A stretch of DNA of 64,000 nt from Pseudofulvibacter geojedonensis (GTDB lineage Bacteria > Bacteroidota > Bacteroidia > Flavobacteriales > Flavobacteriaceae), in assembly GCF_042675745.1 (NCBI RefSeq), contig NZ_JBHTJM010000006.1, positions 372,001-436,000 of the forward strand. The letters are read 5' to 3'. Below the pieces are notes generated by a model. The model saw only the letters and a program-made list of their open reading frames with translations, did not search any database and was not told the origin of the DNA. This document shows positions 44,591 to 52,310 of this stretch, one piece after another. The translations under genes were made by a program, and so were the position numbers. Every line of letters starts with the position of its first letter. Position 1 is the first letter of the stretch.

Positions 44591-46780
44591 TTAATTCATT
44601 TCTAACTGATTCTTTACTAAATTATGATAATAGCCTCTATTTTGGAGTAATTCGGTATGGTTTCCTATTTCGACTATGGTTCCACTTTCTGATAGAACAA
44701 TAATTTGATCTGCATTTTTAACTGTACTCAACCTATGAGCAATTAATAATACCGTTCTATCTTTAAAAAAACTTTCTAAGTTTTTAGATATTTGTTTTTC
44801 ATTTTTTGCATCAAGAGCTGAAGTAGCTTCATCAAATAATAAAAATTCTGGATTTTTATAAATAGCTCTAGCCATTAATATTCTTTGCTTTTGGCCTGTA
44901 CTAAGATCTAGACCATCTTCTCCTATTTTTGTTGCGTAATTTAGTGGTAGTTCTTCTATAAAGCTTTTTATATTAGACATTCTACAAGCTTCTTCTAACC
45001 GTTCCTGATCTCTTTCTTGTGCAATTACAATATTATTTTCTATAGAATCATTAAAAATGAATCCTTCTTGCATAACAACCCCACATTTATTTCTCCAAGC
45101 TTCAAAGTCAAAATCTTGAATTAATGAATCTCCTACTCTAATAACTCCAGAGTTATAGTCATAAAATTTAAGCAACAATTTTAATATTGTACTTTTACCA
45201 CTACCACTAGGCCCTACAATTGCTGTTGTTTTATTTTTAGGTATTGTAAACGAGATATTATTTAATACGTTTTTAGAAGTTCCTGTATATCTATAATCTA
45301 TATTTTCTAATACTATATCTCCAATCGAAAATTCTTTTTTAAACATCATATCGTCTCCTTCATTCTTTTTATTATGAATTTCCATTATTCTCCTTAATCC
45401 CAATTTCACATCTTGTATATTGTTAAGAAATAGTACTATTTTTTCGATTGGAGAGCTCAAATGACCTATAACATAAGATACCGCTAATAATGTACCAAAA
45501 GTCATGTTATTATTTACTACTAAAATAGAAGACAGTATAATTATTGAAATATTTTTAATCTCATTTATAAAAGACGCTCCATCTAACTGAAACTGTTCTA
45601 CCTTCATACTTTCCATATCTCTTTTATACAGCTGTTCCCTTATTTTTTTCCATTCATTTTTCTTAACCTCATCGTATGCATTCAACTTAATATCTTGCAT
45701 TCCATTTATTAGTTCTATAATCTTATTATTCTCTTTTGTTTTTATTGAAAAATACTTAAAATCTAACACTTTTCTTTTGTTAAAAAAGAGCAACACCCAA
45801 GACACATGAACAATTGTTCCTACAGCAAAAATTAAAAATACATCAATATCATACCATAAAAACAAACCACTAAAAATTAATATATTTAATATTGAAAATA
45901 GAGCTACAACAGAATTTGACGTAAAAAATTTCTCTAGATTATCATGATCACTTATTCTTTGAAATATATCTCCTGATAATTTAGAGTCGTAGTAAGAAAT
46001 TGGCAATATGGTTAGTTTCTTTATAAAATCTGAAATTAAGCTAATGTTGAATTTCATACTTAACTTAATGATAATCCAATTTCGAACAATATTAGCCGTC
46101 TTATATCCTATAAACGCAACTATATAAGCTACTGCTGCTAAATAAATAAAAGGCACATCTTTAGTTTGTACCCCTTTATCTATTATTTGTTGAGTTATAT
46201 ATGGGAAGGCTAATTCTAAAACACTTATTAATAAAACTAAGCCTAATATTTTTACAAAGGATCTTTTATATTTAAACAAATGTAACTTCAAGAAATCTTT
46301 TGTTTGTTTTCCAAAATCTCCTTCTTCTTTTAATTCATCAAAATTTTCTCCTGGACACAACAAAAGAAGTATTCCTTCTTGATCTCCTTTTAAGCTTTCT
46401 TCATCTAACCAATGCTCTAAAAAGGTTTGAATTTTATATTTAACCCTTCCTAATTCTGGATCAGATATATAAACATACTTATCTGTAATTTTATATATAA
46501 CTACAAAATGCTCTTGATTCCAATGAGCCAACGCAGGTAATGGTATTTCTTCTTTTAAAGTATTAAAGTTTTCTTTTACTCCAACAGCATCAAACCCTAA
46601 AGATTCTGCTGCTTTTATTAAGCTTGTTAATGAGGTTCCACCTCGAGTTGTCTCGCTAATCGTTCTAACATACTCTATATCGCAATTTTTACCATAATGC
46701 TTAGCTACAATTTTTAAACAAGATGGACCACAATCTTTCGCTTCAGATTGTATATATGATGGGAACATTTTATAAAACAT
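44591..46780 (-). CDS. C39-peptidase ABC exporter (PCAT) of the VVR-peptide cassette
   Basis: 729 residues. An N-terminal C39 peptidase (1-125) has Gln11, Cys17 (KDCGPSCL), His91 (EHFVVIY) and Asp107, all active-site residues. A six-helix membrane domain (about 170-455) and an ATPase domain follow, with Walker A GPSGSGKST (523-531), signature LSTGQ and Walker B LLFDEATSALD. Such exporters cut leaders after Gly-Gly while transporting the peptide. Its start overlaps the DUF5916 gene by 11 bases. Substrate is probably the precursor at 49344-49499. Confidence 0.95.
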   Translation of the reverse strand: MFYKMFPSYIQSEAKDCGPSCLKIVAKHYGKNCDIEYVRTISETTRGGTSLTSLIKAAESLGFDAVGVKENFNTLKEEIPLPALAHWNQEHFVVIYKITDKYVYISDPELGRVKYKIQTFLEHWLDEESLKGDQEGILLLLCPGENFDELKEEGDFGKQTKDFLKLHLFKYKRSFVKILGLVLLISVLELAFPYITQQIIDKGVQTKDVPFIYLAAVAYIVAFIGYKTANIVRNWIIIKLSMKFNISLISDFIKKLTILPISYYDSKLSGDIFQRISDHDNLEKFFTSNSVVALFSILNILIFSGLFLWYDIDVFLIFAVGTIVHVSWVLLFFNKRKVLDFKYFSIKTKENNKIIELINGMQDIKLNAYDEVKKNEWKKIREQLYKRDMESMKVEQFQLDGASFINEIKNISIIILSSILVVNNNMTFGTLLAVSYVIGHLSSPIEKIVLFLNNIQDVKLGLRRIMEIHNKKNEGDDMMFKKEFSIGDIVLENIDYRYTGTSKNVLNNISFTIPKNKTTAIVGPSGSGKSTILKLLLKFYDYNSGVIRVGDSLIQDFDFEAWRNKCGVVMQEGFIFNDSIENNIVIAQERDQERLEEACRMSNIKSFIEELPLNYATKIGEDGLDLSTGQKQRILMARAIYKNPEFLLFDEATSALDAKNEKQISKNLESFFKDRTVLLIAHRLSTVKNADQIIVLSESGTIVEIGNHTELLQNRGYYHNLVKNQLEMN

Positions 46781-49157
46781 GTCTTTTTATTACATTAAAA
46801 TCTAGATAATAAACCAATTTAAAAGAGAAAGTGTTAACACCTCTACTTTTAAAAGTGTTAGACAGATTATTAAATAAATTATTTTCTAATTTCTCATTAC
46901 TTACATTTAAAACCTTTTGCCAATTTATAGATAATTCACTTCCAGGTGCAAACTGCCACTTATACAGCAAATCAAAATTAAATAAATTATAATTTAATTG
47001 ACTACTAGTAAAATCAATTGATAAATCACTTTCATGAAGCTTCCCTGAACCATCTATGTAATAAGGATTTAAATCTTCTACTTGAGCCCATAAGTGCCTT
47101 AAATTTAAAGAAAGCCCCATTTTATTACTTAATAAATAACTTCCTTTTAAACTTGTTGTTAAGTTATAAACATTGCGTTCAGAATAATATATATTATTAT
47201 CTGCATCTAACTGAGAACCATCAACATATAAAACCCCAAAATTTGAGGGAAGATAGCTAAAATCTTGACCAAAAGTAAACCTCAAATTATCTCCAATGGA
47301 TTTATTTAAATTATAACCTGACTCTATTTCGTAATTAAAAGGGTTGTCGAAATATTTTTTGTAAAAAAAGTAAACTTGATAATTAAATCTGTCATTGATA
47401 TCTGACACATACTCAAGATATGGTCTTATATATGGAGAGATTAAGGCAAATCTGTTTTCTACTCTAGGTTCAAAAAAGTCTCTACCTTTAGATGTTAGAT
47501 AGCTTCCTAAACTCAAAATATCATTATTTTTAAATGTTAACCTAGAATTAATTTGAAACTTGGTCATTTCTCTTTTCCACAATGATTGGTAATAATTTTG
47601 ATTAGCAGAAAAACTTAAACTCATTCCGTTAAGCAACCAAAATGGTTTATATTTAGTATATGATAAATAACCTAAAAAAGATGATAGATTGTTTCTAGAT
47701 AAAAAACCAAAATCATTAGGATTAAACTTATCATCGTAAAACTCATGCACCATTCCTCCTCTAAAATTACCACCCACTTTTTCTATTGCAGCTTTATAAA
47801 AATGGCCTAGTTGTACTTTATCTGCATAATGCTGTGAAAGCGAGCTCGATAATGAAAGAGAGTAGTTCTGAGCTTTATCATATCCTTGAAACTTAACTTC
47901 TGTTAAGTTAAAATCTGTATAACTTCCATTCCTTATTACTGAGCTATTAGCAAAATATAAAAATGAATTATTCTTCAATGTTTGGTCAAGAACAACCGAG
48001 TTATAATTAGATAATGGATTAATTAATTCTTTTGCTCCAGACTCATATTTAGCATATTCTGTGTTAACTAACCCGTTTAATACTCCAATACCAAAACCTT
48101 TCTTTGTTCTGCCAGTTACTTTAATTAAATTAAGTATTTGAGTAGAATTCGGATTTTCTTTAAGGTTATCGTCTAACCTATTAGGAGGTGATAAATAAGG
48201 TGTTCCTCCTATTCTCCTAGTATAGAAAAAATCACTTTTATTAAATAAATCTGTTCCTTCTGTAAAAAACTGTCTATTCTCATCAAATTTAACTTCAAAG
48301 GCAGACAGGTTGAGCACCTCATTATCAAATGTTGTTTGACTAAAGTCTGGAATTATAGAAACATCTAATGTGTATGAATTCTTATATACATATTTTACGT
48401 CTAATCCAGCTAAAAAATCAAAATCATCTGTATTCGTTATTTTATTGTCTTTATATAGTATACTTGTGAATGGATAAAATGACAAATTCATTGGAGGAGA
48501 AATGTTTTCTATTCCACTTAATTTTCCGAATTGATTTAAAAATCCATTCTTTTCTGGATTGATATGATTCCACCATGATTGTTCGTTTGTTTTACTAGTA
48601 AAACGAACCATGTTAAATTTAAAGTCTAGTAAATTATTCTTATCAAATCGCAAAAAATTAAAAGGTATTTTCAACTCTACAACCCAATAATTCTCTAAAA
48701 CCTTCACTTTACTTTCCCATACCCCATTCCATTCAGGAAATTCACTACCTCCGGTACCATATTTACTATCATATTGTACTCCCGCTGGTGTAACAATAAA
48801 ACTATATCCTTCTGAAGCTTTCCCGAACGGATCTAGTGTAATTCCAAAATAATCACTATTTCCTAGGTCATCCCTAAATGTTATAATTTTATTAATATCA
48901 TCACCATTTTTTACATATAACTTTGCAGAAACATATAAATACTCATTATCATATAAAATTCCAACAGCAGTTTCATTTTCAGACAATTCCCCATTATTGG
49001 GTGCAGTTTGTATAAAGCTTACCTTCTTATTTTTCCACTCGTCTTCTATTGTTGCATCGATTTTTAAACTTGAATCGATTCTTTGCGTTTCGTATATTTT
49101 TAGTTCTTGCGAGTAAGTTAAGGTTGCAAGTAATAACAATAAGTAAGTATACTTCAT
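46770..49157 (-). CDS. CBM9-like/DUF5916 outer-membrane barrel protein
   Basis: 795 residues. Signal peptide (to TYSQ). The first about 230 residues form a carbohydrate-binding family 9-like domain (KIDATIEDEWKNKK, VGILYDNEYLYVSAKLY, WVVELKIPFNFLRF). The rest is a predicted beta-barrel with the DUF5916 marker DVSIIPDFSQTTFDNEVLNLSAFEVKF and repeated aromatic strands, ending LVYYLDFNV. It overlaps the C39 exporter gene by 11 bases. In the cassette it might act as outer-membrane partner, receptor or self-protection factor; this is inferred from context only. Confidence 0.85.
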   Translation of the reverse strand: MKYTYLLLLLATLTYSQELKIYETQRIDSSLKIDATIEDEWKNKKVSFIQTAPNNGELSENETAVGILYDNEYLYVSAKLYVKNGDDINKIITFRDDLGNSDYFGITLDPFGKASEGYSFIVTPAGVQYDSKYGTGGSEFPEWNGVWESKVKVLENYWVVELKIPFNFLRFDKNNLLDFKFNMVRFTSKTNEQSWWNHINPEKNGFLNQFGKLSGIENISPPMNLSFYPFTSILYKDNKITNTDDFDFLAGLDVKYVYKNSYTLDVSIIPDFSQTTFDNEVLNLSAFEVKFDENRQFFTEGTDLFNKSDFFYTRRIGGTPYLSPPNRLDDNLKENPNSTQILNLIKVTGRTKKGFGIGVLNGLVNTEYAKYESGAKELINPLSNYNSVVLDQTLKNNSFLYFANSSVIRNGSYTDFNLTEVKFQGYDKAQNYSLSLSSSLSQHYADKVQLGHFYKAAIEKVGGNFRGGMVHEFYDDKFNPNDFGFLSRNNLSSFLGYLSYTKYKPFWLLNGMSLSFSANQNYYQSLWKREMTKFQINSRLTFKNNDILSLGSYLTSKGRDFFEPRVENRFALISPYIRPYLEYVSDINDRFNYQVYFFYKKYFDNPFNYEIESGYNLNKSIGDNLRFTFGQDFSYLPSNFGVLYVDGSQLDADNNIYYSERNVYNLTTSLKGSYLLSNKMGLSLNLRHLWAQVEDLNPYYIDGSGKLHESDLSIDFTSSQLNYNLFNFDLLYKWQFAPGSELSINWQKVLNVSNEKLENNLFNNLSNTFKSRGVNTFSFKLVYYLDFNVIKRHVL

Positions 49158-49284
49158 TTATTTAGTAGGCAGTTTAATTCTATTAAAAATTTAAACTATT
49201 TCAATTTTTAACAATCAATCTCTTTTTGGGATAAAATAGCTTATTATACTAAACTAATCTTGATGATAGTTTATACCCTTAAAC

Positions 49285-49322
49285 AAAAAGGAACTCTCTT
49301 CAAAAAATGAAGAGAGCCCTTT
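49285..49322 (-). terminator. Terminator after the precursor peptide gene
   Basis: CTCTCTTCA (49294-49302) pairs with TGAAGAGAG (49308-49316), extended by AAGG/CCTT, followed on the minus strand by TTTTT. It lies between the precursor and the DUF5916-exporter genes and may be leaky. Confidence 0.82.
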
Positions 49323-49343
49323 GTAGTAATCTCAATATTTAGA

Positions 49344-49499
49344 TTAACGAACAACAACACGTACAACACGTACAACACGTACAACACGTACAACTCTTAC
49401 TACTGTTACAGTTGCAGCAGAACCTCCGTAAATTTTGTCAGTGTTTAATGGTGATTTAGTTTTTGCTCCTAAGAATTTGTCTAAATTTCTCTTACTCAT
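49344..49499 (-). CDS. RiPP precursor with double-glycine leader and Val-Val-Arg repeat core
   Basis: 51 residues. The leader MSKRNLDKFLGAKTKS... ends in IYGG at 23-26, typical of Bacteroidota GG-leader natural-product precursors and of C39 substrates. The predicted core is 25 residues: SAATVTVV, then R followed by VVR repeated, ending VVVR. It carries six Arg, no Cys, no acidic residue and no aromatic, so thioether rings are excluded. Upstream are two oxygenases, downstream a C39 exporter. It follows the second oxygenase by 43 bases without its own promoter box. Core boundaries and modification are inferred. Confidence 0.85.
   Translation of the reverse strand: MSKRNLDKFLGAKTKSPLNTDKIYGGSAATVTVVRVVRVVRVVRVVRVVVR
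49359..49394. repeat. Tandem 9-base repeat encoding Val-Val-Arg
   Basis: Four perfect copies of ACGTACAAC (plus strand), identical at the third codon positions. Perfect synonymous identity points to recent expansion by slippage or unequal crossing-over rather than old conservation. Confidence 0.95.
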
Positions 49500-49542
49500 A
49501 ATTTTGATTTTTAAAGTTTAATAATTAATTTATATAAAATAG

Positions 49543-50856
49543 CTATTTACTAAGTTGAAGTTTCACACCCTTGTTCTTAAACAACAAGTGTAAAAACATA
49601 AGAACAGGTTCATCCCCCCATCCGTTAAAAAAATTCTCTTTAAGTGTTGAATAACTTAAACATTCTCCTTCATTTAAAGTTTTTATAATTGATATAACCC
49701 CTTCGCTTTGCATCATTTTAAACTTTCTTCCACGGATGAATAAATAAAGGTGCTCTTTTTCTTCATAACACAATATCTTACAATTATTTGCCGCCACTAT
49801 TGATTTATTTACTAGTGCTTTCTTAAATTCTTGATAAGACGTATTAGTATTTACGACAGGTGGTGTTTGAAGTCCTTGATTACTTGCTAATGATAATTTA
49901 TGCTCTAGAAAGCATATTCTCAATGCGTCTTGAATTGACTGGTTTGTATCTATATTTCGATACCTTATACCTTTTAAAAGTTTTTTTATGTACTCTGAAT
50001 GGTTTTCTTCTTGATAAGATGGTAATATTGTTGCTTTATCGCCTGTAAAGTTTTTACTAAACAATTCATTTCCAAGTTTAAACCATAGGTTATTTATTAG
50101 CTCTTTTTCTGTTAATCTATTAATGTCTATTATAAGCCCTACAGAAAATCCATTATTTTTTTCTGTATGAGCATAATTACCCGACATAGAATAAATTTCT
50201 CCTTTACTAAATGAATACTTGTCAGAATAGTTTTTTATAAATTCCTTAAAGTTTTCAGAAATAACCTCTCCATTAAAACCTAGTTCTTTTATCTTCTCAT
50301 CAGTCCACACATATGCTTCTTTTACAAAATCACTTAAGTTTATCTGTAATGAATAAGTCCCCTTGCTACTTTTATGAATACCTAAAGAATCCCATTCATT
50401 ATCTCCTGCAACTATTGTTGTATTAATACCATTAACTGGAAACCCATACTTTTCGATATATGGAGACATGTACTTCATTATGATATTCGACAGTTCGTCT
50501 GAATGACTTTCAGCGTTATTAAGAATTAAACCTAACTTATCATTTTTTAACACCCTTTCTTTCCATTCTTTTACTCCTTCTTGTTGACCAATTGGGTTGT
50601 CACTTAAAAACTCTATTTGTCTTGCTTCTTGCTTTCCATTCTTCCAAACACCAAGATAATCTTGATTTTTTTTATCTTTTATCGCTTTTTTTAAAACATC
50701 TTCAATAACTACATTCAGATTTTCAATTTCTTTTTCAGACAAACCACTTTCTACAACATAATGTTCCTCTAAATTACCTGTATTACTAACAAATTCATCC
50801 CACCATAAACTTGTAAACCCCTTATGAACTTTGCATATTAACTCCGTTTCCATCAT
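49543..50856 (-). CDS. JmjC/cupin-like 2OG oxygenase paralogue B, altered metal site
   Basis: 437 residues, paralogous to the upstream gene (shared WWxxFxxxTGN near residue 18, LILN, GIN.. and W..xGIH). The first iron motif reads His161-Lys-Ser163 where an Asp is expected; the distal His230 (GNYAH) is kept. It may be a halogenase-like or different-chemistry site, or an inactive partner that binds the precursor. The C-terminal about 85 residues look like a winged-helix domain. It starts 3 bases after paralogue A and is followed by the precursor. Confidence 0.78.
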   Translation of the reverse strand: MMETELICKVHKGFTSLWWDEFVSNTGNLEEHYVVESGLSEKEIENLNVVIEDVLKKAIKDKKNQDYLGVWKNGKQEARQIEFLSDNPIGQQEGVKEWKERVLKNDKLGLILNNAESHSDELSNIIMKYMSPYIEKYGFPVNGINTTIVAGDNEWDSLGIHKSSKGTYSLQINLSDFVKEAYVWTDEKIKELGFNGEVISENFKEFIKNYSDKYSFSKGEIYSMSGNYAHTEKNNGFSVGLIIDINRLTEKELINNLWFKLGNELFSKNFTGDKATILPSYQEENHSEYIKKLLKGIRYRNIDTNQSIQDALRICFLEHKLSLASNQGLQTPPVVNTNTSYQEFKKALVNKSIVAANNCKILCYEEKEHLYLFIRGRKFKMMQSEGVISIIKTLNEGECLSYSTLKENFFNGWGDEPVLMFLHLLFKNKGVKLQLSK

Positions 50857-50859
50857 TTC

Positions 50860-52125
50860 TTATACATTTATAATTTGTAAAAAACTATTCTCTAATAAAA
50901 TTTCTAACAATCTTACACCAATCCCATCTGGCCAATCTTGAAAAAGTCCAGAAAGTAATTTTTTAACTTGTACTTCCTTTCCATTGTTAAGCTCGCTAAC
51001 TAATTTTATTATGTCATCATGATTATGAAATGAGACTTTATCGCCTCTGTGAAATAATTTTATAGAATCTCCATCTTGCCTATAATGAATACTAGACTTA
51101 TTGATACGCAAATACATATCTTCATTTATCTCTATAGCATGATTTGCATCCTTAATATCTCCGCTATCATACCAATCACTACTCTTTAATGCTCCTGAGT
51201 AATCATCTAACTCTTGATAAATAAACTCTTTTAATGTTTCATCGAGTTTATCTTCATCGAGTTTAGACAATGTAATATCTATATCATCTATACTCCCAAC
51301 ATCCTTGACATTAGAAACTAAGAGTTCATCATTTAAATTTTCTCCGTTTACCTCTTTCAATCCACTCTCCCACACTCCATTTAATAAACCATCTACTGTT
51401 GTATAGTTAAACCAAACCGTTAAACCCAATGAAGTTTGATCAGACCTTCCTATGTGATAATAATTCCATGGCATAAAAAACACATCTCCTTCAGTAAAAT
51501 CACACTTGTAATCTGCAAAAGGCAAGTATTTTTCAGGATTATCATTATTCTCTCCTCCTTCTAAACTTTCTTTGTAATTTGCTCGATCCCACATGTACAT
51601 GGTCTTACTTCCTGGACCTAAGTGAAAGTGCATCACAAAAGAACCTGTATGATCCTCATGAATACCTATTGGAGTCCAGCCATAATTTCCAATAAAAATT
51701 GAAAAATTAATTCCTCCAAACGGAGTGTTATCTTTTAAAAATGGTTTAAAATATTCAGAAATAACATCTCTCCCTTTCTCACTGTAACGCTGACCGGTAT
51801 TCAATATGATTCCATATTTTTTATTTCCAAAATGTCTTTTCTCCCAATCTAAAAAATCATCTTCACTCTTAACAGGATCCTTTATAATTCTATCCTTTAA
51901 CCCTTTATCTAATTCTCCTTCTACCCAAACTCGCCAAGGAATTAAACTTTTATCTTTTTTCAAATTCTGCAACATTTCAAAAATACTCTCCCTCAAAATT
52001 CCTACATCGTTATTAAAAGTATTTTTTACTACACTCGGAACAGTCATATTACCCGTATAGTCTATGAAATACTCCCACCATTCCTTAGAAAAAGATTTTA
52101 TTTTTTGTTCAGTTTCGATTTGCAT
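50860..52125 (-). CDS. JmjC/cupin-like 2OG-Fe(II) oxygenase paralogue A
   Basis: 421 residues. The double-stranded beta-helix core (about 135-245) has His156-Glu-Asp158 (GIHEDHTGS) and His224 (WNYYHIGRS) as a complete HxD...H iron triad, and KTMYMW with Lys174 as candidate 2-oxoglutarate contact. TEGDVFFMPW before the distal His is typical of the cupin_4/JmjC ribosomal oxygenase group (YcfD, NO66), whose bacterial member hydroxylates an arginine. It is first in the cassette, so hydroxylation of the Arg or Val of the VVR core is the leading inference. Confidence 0.82.
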   Translation of the reverse strand: MQIETEQKIKSFSKEWWEYFIDYTGNMTVPSVVKNTFNNDVGILRESIFEMLQNLKKDKSLIPWRVWVEGELDKGLKDRIIKDPVKSEDDFLDWEKRHFGNKKYGIILNTGQRYSEKGRDVISEYFKPFLKDNTPFGGINFSIFIGNYGWTPIGIHEDHTGSFVMHFHLGPGSKTMYMWDRANYKESLEGGENNDNPEKYLPFADYKCDFTEGDVFFMPWNYYHIGRSDQTSLGLTVWFNYTTVDGLLNGVWESGLKEVNGENLNDELLVSNVKDVGSIDDIDITLSKLDEDKLDETLKEFIYQELDDYSGALKSSDWYDSGDIKDANHAIEINEDMYLRINKSSIHYRQDGDSIKLFHRGDKVSFHNHDDIIKLVSELNNGKEVQVKKLLSGLFQDWPDGIGVRLLEILLENSFLQIINV

Positions 52126-52146
52126 TGATTCTTTAATTATTTAAAG

Positions 52147-52177
52147 CAAACTTAAAACGGTAAATCTTACAAAACAA
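52147..52177 (-). promoter_or_regulatory. Promoter of the RiPP cassette
   Basis: TTG (52175-52177), exactly 20 bases, TAAGTTTG (52147-52154) on the minus strand. Transcript start is expected near 52140, 15 bases before the ATG at 52125. Confidence 0.7.
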
Positions 52178-52184
52178 GAAATAC

Positions 52185-52222
52185 TTACTTTTTTTTAAAG
52201 TAAATTCTTACTTTTTTAAATA
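52185..52222 (-). promoter_or_regulatory. Candidate operator upstream of the RiPP promoter
   Basis: TTACTTT (52185-52191) and AAAGTAA (52197-52203) form an inverted repeat; a second TTACTTTTTT/AAATAA block (52208-52222) repeats half of it. Position just upstream of the -33 element suits an activator site. Low complexity limits confidence. Confidence 0.35.
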
Positions 52223-52233
52223 AAGAAACATAA

Positions 52234-52269
52234 AAAACTGAATAGCAATAAGATACGCTATTCAGTTTT
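52234..52269 (-). terminator. Terminator after the YgiQ-like gene
   Basis: AAAACTGAATAGC (52234-52246), 10-base loop, GCTATTCAGTTTT (52257-52269): a perfect 13-bp stem. It isolates the RiPP cassette from the upstream radical SAM gene. Confidence 0.88.
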
Positions 52270-52310
52270 CAAAAAAATCAATTAAATTTTATAATTTATG
52301 AAAGCTTTTT

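Noticed and set aside
47018..47260. Plus-strand 80-residue frame inside the DUF5916 gene
   Set aside because: Antisense shadow of a well-supported barrel gene, rich in Leu/Asn/His as expected from complementing Asn/Lys codons.
49359..49394. CRISPR or satellite array
   Set aside because: The unit is 9 bases without spacers and lies in frame within the precursor gene.
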